64,000 nucleotides of DNA from contig CAWAHF010000004.1 of assembly GCA_963781805.1 (NCBI GenBank), positions 2,790,001 to 2,854,000 of the forward strand, given 5' to 3'. Numbering within the stretch: the stretch's first letter is position 1; each line of letters starts with the position of its first letter. The notes beneath the pieces were generated by a model. The model searched no databases. It saw nothing but the letters and a program-made list of their open reading frames with translations, and was not told the origin of the DNA. The position numbers were made by a program, and so were the translations under genes. Origin of the DNA: JAFGPL01 sp963781805 (lineage in GTDB: Bacteria > Bacteroidota > Bacteroidia > Bacteroidales > UBA10428). This document shows positions 1 to 8,517 of the stretch, in pieces.

Positions 1-1
1 T

Positions 2-2251
2 TGTTCGGATGATGCATTCAATACATGGGGACAGGGATTGTTGGTTGTCAGGAATTGCTGGGCCTTTAAAAACGGGAAATTAGATGGAGACGGTTGCGGA
101 TTTAAAATGAATGTACCTGAAAAAACAGATAATATTCTTCATCGAATATTTACCAATAATATTTCAGCTTATAACACAGGAAATACAGGAGCCGGATTTA
201 CAGAAAACAATAATGGCATGCCTTCGGTAAATTCTCACATATATAATAATACTTCTTATCATAATATGACAGGATTTACAACGATAGGCAATTGGAGTGG
301 TGCAGTTATGAATAATGATTACCGAAATAATATTGCATATGACAATTCCCAATATAATGATGAAGAAAGTCAGGATGGGATTTTTTATACCAATGATCAT
401 AATTCATGGAATGCTGCATTGGGAGTGACGGTTACAGATGCAGATTTTTTAAGTCTTGATGTAGATCAGCTTGCCCGGCCAAGAAAGAGTGACGGCTCAT
501 TACCGGATATAGATTTCCTGAAACTGGTATCTAATTCCGATTTAATCGATAAGGGATTTAATGTTGGATTACCTTATAGTGGAAGTGCTCCTGATTTAGG
601 TTATAGTGAATACAAGGTTCTTGTTTCAGCTATTTCGGTTACAGGGGAAAGTGGAGCCAGTACAATTAACTCAGATAACGGAACCTTGCAGTTATATGCC
701 ACAATAACACCAGCCAATGCAATTGATAAATCAGTCACATGGTCTATCCAAAACGGAACAGGACATGCTTCAATTAGTAGTTCCGGGCTGGTTACGGCAA
801 TTACAAATGGAACAGTCATTGCTAAAGCTACAGCAAAAGATGGTAGTGGGGTTTATGGCCAGCTTGAACTAACATTAACTAATCAGACAATTACATTGGT
901 CACAAATATCACGGTTTCCGGGGCAGGGGGATTAACTACAATAAATACTGACAAGGGAACCTTACAATTATTTTCAGCCGTTTCACCGGATAATGCTGAA
1001 ATTAAAACTGTTACATGGTCCATTATCAATGGTACGGGTCAGGCAACTATAAATCAAAGTGGTCTAATTACTGCTGTTTCAAATGGTGTAGTAACTGCGA
1101 GGGCTACCGCGAAAGACGGAAGCGGAGTTAATGGTCAACTCGGAATAACGATTAGCAATCAGATTATAAATGTCACCGGTATCACAGTTACAGGTGCAGG
1201 TGTGTCAAACAAGATAAATACCGATAAGGGAGAACTACAATTAAGCGCAACCGTTTTGCCAGCTGATGCTACAAATAAAGCTGTAACCTGGTCTGTTACC
1301 AATGGTACCGGGAAGGCTACAATTAATTCATCTGGCCTGTTAACTGCGGTTTCCAATGGTAAGGTTACTGCCAAAGCCAGTGCAAAAGATGGTTCCGGTA
1401 TTTACGGAACATTGACTATAACCATTTCCAATCAGATTATAAGTGTAGCCGAGATTACAGTTTCCGGTGAAAACGGGATCTCTTCTATTCCTATACCGGA
1501 TGGCACATTGCAGCTTTCAGCAATTGTATTACCAACCAATGCAACTGATAAATCTGTAAGTTGGAGGATTGTTAATGGTTCAGGTGAGGCTACTATTAAT
1601 GCTTCAGGATTGGTAACAGCAGTATTGGAAGGAACAGTGACGGCATTTGCGATGTCAAATGATGGATCATCTGTCTCAGGTTCAATGGAAATTACCATTA
1701 CAAATCAGGTTATACTGGTTGATTCAATTATAGTTACTCCGCTTGAAAATTCTGAACCCAAAATCACAAATAAGAGCGGAATGCTACAGATGGTAGCCAA
1801 AGTTTATCCTGAAAAAGCCTCGAACAAAATGGTCAAATGGTCGTTAGAAAACCACACAGGAAATGCTTCCGTCGATGATAATGGTCTATTAACAGCTAAA
1901 TCAAATGGTACGGTGAAAGTTATTGCTGCAGCAGAGGACGGAACCAATGTATCAGGTTTTTGTATGATAACAATTAGCGATCAGGTAATTCCGACAAATC
2001 TGGATGCAGAGAATGATAAGCCAGTTAAAATTTATCAAATAATTGATAAATTATATATAGAATCAAATAATAAGTTGATAACTGACAATTATTGTTATAT
2101 ATATTCTATTACCGGCGCTTTGATGAAAACAGAAAAAGTCCTTGGTAATCCGATGATTATTGATATTTCATCGTTTCCTGATGGAATTTATATTATTTCA
2201 TTCAAGGATAATCAATCTATTGCGCCAATTAAGTTCGTGATTCACAAATAG
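2..2251 (+). CDS. Secreted PL9-like beta-helix protein with BIG2 repeats and T9SS tail (5' truncated)
   Basis: The reading frame is open to the left edge, so the N-terminus, signal peptide and part of the catalytic domain lie outside the window. The visible first ~195 residues look like the end of a right-handed parallel beta-helix: Asn-rich rungs, then 'GDGCGFKM', 'SLDVDQLARPRKSDGSLP' and 'GSAPDLGYSEY'. These resemble the C-terminal half of PL9 pectate-lyase-type polysaccharide lyases. Five BIG2 Ig-like repeats follow (about residues 205-660, ~90 residues each, with the recurring 'TVTWSI.NGTG.A.I..SGLVTA'). The last ~85 residues form a T9SS-type sorting domain ('IYSITGALMKT', 'FPDGIYIISF'). 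Inferred role: exported, surface-attached or released enzyme acting on an acidic polysaccharide. The lyase assignment is by resemblance; catalytic residues are not visible. The last BIG2 and tail closely match those of the next protein. Confidence 0.8.
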   Translation, partial: CSDDAFNTWGQGLLVVRNCWAFKNGKLDGDGCGFKMNVPEKTDNILHRIFTNNISAYNTGNTGAGFTENNNGMPSVNSHIYNNTSYHNMTGFTTIGNWSGAVMNNDYRNNIAYDNSQYNDEESQDGIFYTNDHNSWNAALGVTVTDADFLSLDVDQLARPRKSDGSLPDIDFLKLVSNSDLIDKGFNVGLPYSGSAPDLGYSEYKVLVSAISVTGESGASTINSDNGTLQLYATITPANAIDKSVTWSIQNGTGHASISSSGLVTAITNGTVIAKATAKDGSGVYGQLELTLTNQTITLVTNITVSGAGGLTTINTDKGTLQLFSAVSPDNAEIKTVTWSIINGTGQATINQSGLITAVSNGVVTARATAKDGSGVNGQLGITISNQIINVTGITVTGAGVSNKINTDKGELQLSATVLPADATNKAVTWSVTNGTGKATINSSGLLTAVSNGKVTAKASAKDGSGIYGTLTITISNQIISVAEITVSGENGISSIPIPDGTLQLSAIVLPTNATDKSVSWRIVNGSGEATINASGLVTAVLEGTVTAFAMSNDGSSVSGSMEITITNQVILVDSIIVTPLENSEPKITNKSGMLQMVAKVYPEKASNKMVKWSLENHTGNASVDDNGLLTAKSNGTVKVIAAAEDGTNVSGFCMITISDQVIPTNLDAENDKPVKIYQIIDKLYIESNNKLITDNYCYIYSITGALMKTEKVLGNPMIIDISSFPDGIYIISFKDNQSIAPIKFVIHK

Positions 2252-2347
2252 ACAACGGAAGGTTTAAACCAATTAAGATTTACAGGCATATTCAAAAAAA
2301 GTGTAATTTAAAATGCATTTTTTACAAAAGTGGTAGTAATACTAAAA

Positions 2348-2387
2348 AATCAGGTATAATTTAGCAGTAGTTTTTAAATCTCTGATT
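2348..2387 (+). promoter_or_regulatory. Conserved upstream inverted repeat, copy 1
   Basis: AATCAG (2348-2353) and CTGATT (2382-2387) form an inverted repeat 24 bp before the start of the SGNH-like gene. The same arms with the same 28-bp spacing recur before its paralogue (8455-8494), and the sequence around them is also similar. The segment was evidently duplicated with the gene and may contain the promoter or an operator. No good TAnnTTTG box is present, so a function is only inferred. Confidence 0.35.
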
Positions 2388-2410
2388 CCTGCATATTTTC
2401 CTTTATACCT

Positions 2411-5400
2411 ATGAAAAGAGCAATTTTACTTATAATATTAGCCAATGTTTTTGTAATTCATTATGGTCAGGTTATAGCTGATCATACGAAGGTTGATAAA
2501 TTTCAGGATATTCCCCAACAGTATATTGATGAAGTAAAAAAGATGTGGCTTGTAGTAGCAGGGGAATCCCATAGTGCCGGATATAGAGCTGGTCTGGAAG
2601 TATTAGAAACATTATACCCTGCGTATGCAGTAAGTGTAAAGGAATCAGGTACGCCTGAGGCATATACGACATCACATCTCAGGGCAAGCCGGGCAACATG
2701 GGGAGATATAGATCATTCATCGGGTTGGATCTATAGTTATGGCGAAGAAGATTGGTGCTGTTTCTACGACTATCCGACGTATACATACAATCCGGTGGCT
2801 GTAGCAAGAACGAAAGCAGGTATTACGTATAGCAATACACATAGTCTGAACATAAGTGCAATAGGATTTGGTCATTGTTATGATGATGGGGAGAATTTGT
2901 ATCAGAGCTATTTAAGAGCCACTCAGGAATATGTTGATTATTGCAGTACCAATGGATATTCAACAAAGGTATTTTTTACCACAGGCCCCATTGATGATTA
3001 TATGTCATCAGGAGCAGCAGGATATGAACAATATCTAAAATGGGAACATATTCGGGATTATATAAAAGATCATCCAGCAAACATTTTTTTTGACTATGCA
3101 GACATACTTTCTTATAATGATGACGGACAACAAGAAACAGCATCATGGGATGGACATACATATCCGGTAATACATCCGGACAATCTGGAAGGTGATTATA
3201 CGGGTGGTCATATAGGAACGGTTGGAGCTCTGAGATTAGCCAAAGCAACATGGTGGATGCTGGCAAGAATTGCAGGATGGGATGGAGGAGAAACAACCAC
3301 CATTCCTATAACAGCCATTTCAGTTTCGGGCACAGGAGGAGCCACAACCATTACCTCCGATAAAGGTACATTGCAGTTAAGTGCAGTTATAACACCATCC
3401 AATGCAACTGACAAGACGGTGACCTGGTCAATTGAGAATGGCACAGGACAGGCAACCATTAGTGATTCTGGATTGGTAACTGCTATATCCAATGGCACAG
3501 TCACAGCAAAAGCCACAGCAAATGATGGTTCAGGGGTTTTTGGAACATTAACTCTTACTATTTCCAATCAAATCATTCAATATTTGTATGTTCCTGTTGA
3601 CTCTATATTCAGAACCGAGGTTCCAGTCTCCTCGTCTCATTTCACGCCTTATGAATTGGGCACAGAATTCCAGGTCCTATCAGACGGGTATATAACCAAA
3701 GCCCGTTTGTACAGTCATGTAAATGAAGGGGGTGATCATATCGTACGACTGTGGGAACTCAATGGTACGACATATACCCTGGCAGCAGGACCTTTTACAT
3801 GGAATTTTTCACCGGGGCTGCATGGCTGGCGTACATATACATTACCGTCACCGGTTGCAGTAGAGGCCAACCATACCTACATCATTAGTATATCAAACTC
3901 GGCTGACAGGTATTTTGTAATAAGCAACAATTTCAGTCCCTCACAGCACGGGGCATATTTGAGGTACCAGCGAGGGGTTTATACACCAACACTGGGAACT
4001 GTTCCTAAATCTACAGTAAACAGTTGTTATTTCAGGGATGTAGTATTTGCCATATCAGGAGCTGACACGCTCACGCCAGGCGCCATCGGAACTTCCCAAA
4101 CGATATGTAACAACACAGCACCTGTGGCATTAACAGAGATAACGTCTCCCGCGGGAGGGACAGGCAGTTACGCTTACCAATGGCAGAGCTCACCTGACAG
4201 CACAGAATGGACGGATATACCGGGGGCAACACTATCAGGCTATGCCCCACCGGCATTAATTGCAAATACTTATTACAGACGTGGTGTGATGAGTGGCAGT
4301 CTGGAATCTGTTTATAGCGACCCGGTACTGATATCTATATCTCCACTGATTACGTTAGCACAGATTTATGATAATGATACGATAGACGAAAACACTTCCA
4401 CCAATTTACATGTGGATATTACAGGAAGTACAGCTCCTTACGTCATCAATTATACACGGAACGGAGTTTCCCAGTCTGCAATTTCAAATTATGCCAGCGG
4501 GACGAATATCTCCACAGGGATACTTACCGCAGGAAGTTACAATTATTCACTAACATCGGTAACAGATGCCGGTGGTTGCCCTGCCCAGAACCTGGGTACC
4601 GGCATCACTTTAGAAGTAATCCAGTATGTGCGTGTTCCTGTTGACTCTATATTCAGAACCGAGGTTCCAGTCTCCTCGTCTCATTTCACGCCTTATGAAT
4701 TGGGCACAGAATTCCAGGTCCTATCAGACGGGTATATAACCAAAGCCCGTTTGTACAGTCATGTAAATGAAGGGGGTGATCATATCGTACGACTGTGGGA
4801 ACTCAATGGTACGACATATACCCTGGCAGCAGGACCTTTTACATGGAATTTTTCACCGGGGCTGCATGGCTGGCGTACATATACATTACCATCACCGGTT
4901 GCAGTAGAGGCCAACCATACCTACATCATTAGTATATCAAACTCGGCTGACAGGTATTTTGTAATAAGCAACAATTTCAGTCCCTCACAGCACGGGGCAT
5001 ATTTGAGGTACCAGCGAGGGGTTTATACACCAACACTGGGAACTGTTCCTAAATCTACAGTAAACAGTTGTTATTTCAGGGATGTAGTATTTGCCATATC
5101 AGGAGCTGACACGCTCACGCCAGGCGCCATCGGAACTTCCCAAACGATATGTTACAACACAGCACCTGTGGCATTAACAGAGATAACGTCTCCCGCGGGA
5201 GGGACAGGCAGTTACGCTTACCAATGGCAGAGCTCACCTGACAGCACAGAATGGACGGATATACCGGGGGCAACACTATCAGGCTATGCCCCACCGGCAT
5301 TAATTGCAAATACTTATTACAGACGTGGTGTGATGAGTGGCAGTCTGGAATCTGTTTATAGCGACCCGGTACTGATATCTATATCTCCACTGATTACGTT

Positions 5401-8359
5401 AGCACAGATTTATGATAATGATACGATAGACGAAAACACTTCCACCAATTTACATGTGGATATTACAGGAAGTACAGCTCCTTACGTCATCAATTATACA
5501 CGGAACGGAGTTTCCCAGTCTGCAATTTCAAATTATGCCAGCGGGACGAATATCTCCACAGGGATACTTACCGCAGGAAGTTACAATTATTCACTAACAT
5601 CGGTAACAGATGCCGGTGGTTGCCCTGCCCAGAACCTGGGTACCGGCATCACTTTAGAAGTAATCCAGTATGTGCGTGTTCCTGTTGACTCTATATTCAG
5701 AACCGAGGTTCCAGTCTCCTCGTCTCATTTCACGCCTTATGAATTGGGCACAGAATTCCAGGTCCTATCAGACGGGTATATAACCAAAGCCCGTTTGTAC
5801 AGTCATGTAAATGAAGGGGGTGATCATATCGTACGACTGTGGGAACTCAATGGTACGACATATACCCTGGCAGCAGGACCTTTTACATGGAATTTTTCAC
5901 CGGGGCTGCATGGCTGGCGTACATATACATTACCATCACCGGTTGCAGTAGAGGCCAACCATACCTACATCATTAGTATATCAAACTCGGCTGACAGGTA
6001 TTTTGTAATAAGCAACAATTTCAGTCCCTCACAGCACGGGGCATATTTGAGGTACCAGCGAGGGGTTTATACACCAACACTGGGAACTGTTCCTAAATCT
6101 ACAGTAAACAGTTGTTATTTCAGGGATGTAGTATTTGCCATATCAGGAGCTGACACGCTCACGCCAGGCGCCATCGGAACTTCCCAAACGATATGTTACA
6201 ACACAGCACCTGTGGCATTAACAGAGATAACGTCTCCCGCGGGAGGGACAGGCAGTTACGCTTACCAATGGCAGAGCTCACCTGACAGCACAGAATGGAC
6301 GGATATACCGGGGGCAACACTATCAGGCTATGCCCCACCGGCATTAATTGCAAATACTTATTACAGACGTGGTGTGATGTGTGGCAGTCTGGAATCTGTT
6401 TATAGCGACCCGGTACTGATATCTATATCTCCACTGATTACGTTAGCACAGATTTATGATAATGATACGATAGACGAAAACACTTCCACCAATTTACATG
6501 TGGATATTACAGGAAGTACAGCTCCTTACGTCATCAATTATACACGGAACGGAGTTTCCCAGTCTGCAATTTCAAATTATGCCAGCGGGACGAATATCTC
6601 CACAGGGATACTTACCGCAGGAAGTTACAATTATTCACTAACATCGGTAACAGATGCCGGTGGTTGCCCTGCCCAGAACCTGGGTACCGGCATCACTTTA
6701 GAAGTAATCCAGTATGTGCGTGTTCCTGTTGACTCTATATTCAGAACCGAGGTTCCAGTCTCCTCGTCTCATTTCACGCCTTATGAATTGGGCACAGAAT
6801 TCCAGGTCCTATCAGACGGGTATATAACCAAAGCCCGTTTGTACAGTCATGTAAATGAAGGGGGTGATCATATCGTACGACTGTGGGAACTCAATGGTAC
6901 GACATATACCCTGGCAGCAGGACCTTTTACATGGAATTTTTCACCGGGGCTGCATGGCTGGCGTACATATACATTACCATCACCGGTTGCAGTAGAGGCC
7001 AACCATACCTACATCATTAGTATATCAAACTCGGCTGACAGGTATTTTGTAATAAGCAACAATTTCAGTCCCTCACAGCACGGGGCATATTTGAGGTACC
7101 AGCGAGGGGTTTATACACCAACACTGGGAACTGTTCCTAAATCTACAGTAAACAGTTGTTACTTCAGAGATGTGGTGTTTGCGATATCGGGAGCCGACAC
7201 ACTATCAGCAGGCACCATCGGAACTTCGCAGACTATATGTTATAACTCAACTCCTGCTGCGCTGACAGAGTTAACAGCGCCAATTGGAGGTACAGGCAGT
7301 TACACCTATCAGTGGCAGATTTCATCTGACAGCACGGTATGGACAGATATACCAGGGGCGACACTTTCGGATTATGCACCACCGGCATTAATTGCAAATA
7401 CTTATTACAGACGGGGAGTGATGAGCGGCAACCTGGAAGCTGTCTATAGCGACCCGGTACTGATAACAATAATTTCACAAGATTCACAAAATCAATTATT
7501 TGATAATATAGTACTAGACAACAGTAAAATCCTTACAAAACAAATATTACCGAATTCTGGGATCACGATTAAAGGAGTTGGAGGATCAACCCTAATTAAC
7601 ACTGACAAGGGCACACTGCAATTAAGCGCATCTGTTATGCCAGACAATGTTCCAACACAAAATGTTGTTTGGTCAGTTAGAGACGGTTCGGGACAGGCTA
7701 CAATTAAATCTTCTGGTTTATTATCTGCTGTTGCAAACGGATCCGTTACTGTCATGGCAATTGCCAAAGATGGTTCAGATGCTTTCGGAACATTGGAAAT
7801 AACGATAACGGGTCAAATCATACGGGTTGAATCCATTGTAGTTTCAACAGATGATGTTTCTATATCTGATATATATGATAAAAAAGGAACGCTACAGCTG
7901 AAGGCTAAAATTATACCTCAAAATGCATCAAATCAAATCATTCATTGGTCATTGGAAAATCATTCTGGTAATGCAACCATCGATGATAATGGTCTCTTAA
8001 CTGCTAAATCCAAGGGTACAGTTAAAGTTATTGCTGCAGCTCAGGATGGCTCCAATGTAACAGGCTTTTGTATGGTTACGATTAGTGATCCGTTGGTGCC
8101 GACAAATCTTGACGCTTGGAATAATCAGCCAATCAGGATTTATCAATTATTTGATAAATTATATATCGAATCAAACGATAATCTGATAGCTGACAATGAT
8201 TGTTTTATATATTCAATTAGCGGTGCTCTGATGAAAACAGACAAAGTCTTACAAAATCCAACGATTGTAGATATTTCATCATTACCTGATGGAATATACA
8301 TTATTTCCTTTAAAGGAAATCAATTTATTGCACCACTGAAGTTTGTGATTCAAAGATAA
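2411..8359 (+). CDS. Giant secreted SGNH-hydrolase-like protein with DUF4082/Ig tandem repeats, BIG2 domains and T9SS tail
   Basis: 1,982 residues. Signal peptide 1-19. Residues ~25-295 look like an SGNH/GDSL-type hydrolase: 'GESHS' with the candidate nucleophile Ser53, and 'GDYTGGHIG' with Asp262 and His267 as candidate partners. One BIG2 domain follows (~298-389). Next comes an array (~394-1692) of three complete 348-residue units and one shorter unit. Each unit has a DUF4082-like beta-sandwich (from 'FRTEVPVSSSHFTPYELG'), an Ig-like module ('YAYQWQSSPDSTEWTDIPGA') and a third Ig-like module that the last unit lacks. Two more BIG2 domains and a T9SS sorting domain (~1894-1982) complete the protein. 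Inferred role: T9SS-exported surface esterase, adhesin or glycan-binding protein. Hydrolase activity is unproven. The N-terminal 390 residues are almost identical to the gene at 8518. Confidence 0.85.
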   Translation: MKRAILLIILANVFVIHYGQVIADHTKVDKFQDIPQQYIDEVKKMWLVVAGESHSAGYRAGLEVLETLYPAYAVSVKESGTPEAYTTSHLRASRATWGDIDHSSGWIYSYGEEDWCCFYDYPTYTYNPVAVARTKAGITYSNTHSLNISAIGFGHCYDDGENLYQSYLRATQEYVDYCSTNGYSTKVFFTTGPIDDYMSSGAAGYEQYLKWEHIRDYIKDHPANIFFDYADILSYNDDGQQETASWDGHTYPVIHPDNLEGDYTGGHIGTVGALRLAKATWWMLARIAGWDGGETTTIPITAISVSGTGGATTITSDKGTLQLSAVITPSNATDKTVTWSIENGTGQATISDSGLVTAISNGTVTAKATANDGSGVFGTLTLTISNQIIQYLYVPVDSIFRTEVPVSSSHFTPYELGTEFQVLSDGYITKARLYSHVNEGGDHIVRLWELNGTTYTLAAGPFTWNFSPGLHGWRTYTLPSPVAVEANHTYIISISNSADRYFVISNNFSPSQHGAYLRYQRGVYTPTLGTVPKSTVNSCYFRDVVFAISGADTLTPGAIGTSQTICNNTAPVALTEITSPAGGTGSYAYQWQSSPDSTEWTDIPGATLSGYAPPALIANTYYRRGVMSGSLESVYSDPVLISISPLITLAQIYDNDTIDENTSTNLHVDITGSTAPYVINYTRNGVSQSAISNYASGTNISTGILTAGSYNYSLTSVTDAGGCPAQNLGTGITLEVIQYVRVPVDSIFRTEVPVSSSHFTPYELGTEFQVLSDGYITKARLYSHVNEGGDHIVRLWELNGTTYTLAAGPFTWNFSPGLHGWRTYTLPSPVAVEANHTYIISISNSADRYFVISNNFSPSQHGAYLRYQRGVYTPTLGTVPKSTVNSCYFRDVVFAISGADTLTPGAIGTSQTICYNTAPVALTEITSPAGGTGSYAYQWQSSPDSTEWTDIPGATLSGYAPPALIANTYYRRGVMSGSLESVYSDPVLISISPLITLAQIYDNDTIDENTSTNLHVDITGSTAPYVINYTRNGVSQSAISNYASGTNISTGILTAGSYNYSLTSVTDAGGCPAQNLGTGITLEVIQYVRVPVDSIFRTEVPVSSSHFTPYELGTEFQVLSDGYITKARLYSHVNEGGDHIVRLWELNGTTYTLAAGPFTWNFSPGLHGWRTYTLPSPVAVEANHTYIISISNSADRYFVISNNFSPSQHGAYLRYQRGVYTPTLGTVPKSTVNSCYFRDVVFAISGADTLTPGAIGTSQTICYNTAPVALTEITSPAGGTGSYAYQWQSSPDSTEWTDIPGATLSGYAPPALIANTYYRRGVMCGSLESVYSDPVLISISPLITLAQIYDNDTIDENTSTNLHVDITGSTAPYVINYTRNGVSQSAISNYASGTNISTGILTAGSYNYSLTSVTDAGGCPAQNLGTGITLEVIQYVRVPVDSIFRTEVPVSSSHFTPYELGTEFQVLSDGYITKARLYSHVNEGGDHIVRLWELNGTTYTLAAGPFTWNFSPGLHGWRTYTLPSPVAVEANHTYIISISNSADRYFVISNNFSPSQHGAYLRYQRGVYTPTLGTVPKSTVNSCYFRDVVFAISGADTLSAGTIGTSQTICYNSTPAALTELTAPIGGTGSYTYQWQISSDSTVWTDIPGATLSDYAPPALIANTYYRRGVMSGNLEAVYSDPVLITIISQDSQNQLFDNIVLDNSKILTKQILPNSGITIKGVGGSTLINTDKGTLQLSASVMPDNVPTQNVVWSVRDGSGQATIKSSGLLSAVANGSVTVMAIAKDGSDAFGTLEITITGQIIRVESIVVSTDDVSISDIYDKKGTLQLKAKIIPQNASNQIIHWSLENHSGNATIDDNGLLTAKSKGTVKVIAAAQDGSNVTGFCMVTISDPLVPTNLDAWNNQPIRIYQLFDKLYIESNDNLIADNDCFIYSISGALMKTDKVLQNPTIVDISSLPDGIYIISFKGNQFIAPLKFVIQR
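3590..7483 (+). repeat. 1,044-bp tandem repeat array, 3.7 copies
   Basis: Units begin at 3590, 4634, 5678 and 6722, exactly 1,044 bp (348 codons) apart. The first three full units differ by only a few bases that I could find: g/a near 3851, a/t near 4111 giving Asn/Tyr, and a/t near 6379 giving Ser/Cys. Unit 4 is identical over its first ~440 bp, then diverges from about 7160 and lacks the third module. The period is a whole number of codons, so copies can be gained or lost without breaking the frame. Collapse or expansion during assembly is possible. Confidence 0.97.
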
Positions 8360-8454
8360 CTAAAGTCAGTTTAAACTAAAAGGCGATTTCGTGCTTATAC
8401 ATAAAAAGAGAATAATAGAACGCACTTTTTCCACAAACGTTAACAATCCTAAAA

Positions 8455-8494
8455 AATCAGGAATGATTTAGTTTCCGCTTTTAAATTTCTGATT
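8455..8494 (+). promoter_or_regulatory. Conserved upstream inverted repeat, copy 2
   Basis: AATCAG (8455-8460) and CTGATT (8489-8494) sit 24 bp before the paralogous SGNH-like gene. Arms and spacing match those at 2348-2387. The shared 5' flank suggests that both genes are regulated alike. Confidence 0.35.
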
Positions 8495-8517
8495 ACTGGA
8501 TATTTTACTTTATAGCT

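Noticed and set aside
4071..6353. Identical minus-strand ORFs of 64 codons at 4071, 5115 and 6159
   Set aside because: They recur only because the coding repeat recurs; they are antisense shadows with no start context or family resemblance.
3590..7483. Tandem repeats considered as a CRISPR array or mobile element
   Set aside because: The period is 1,044 bp, all within one open frame and made of protein modules; there are no short direct repeats with unique spacers, and no transposase.
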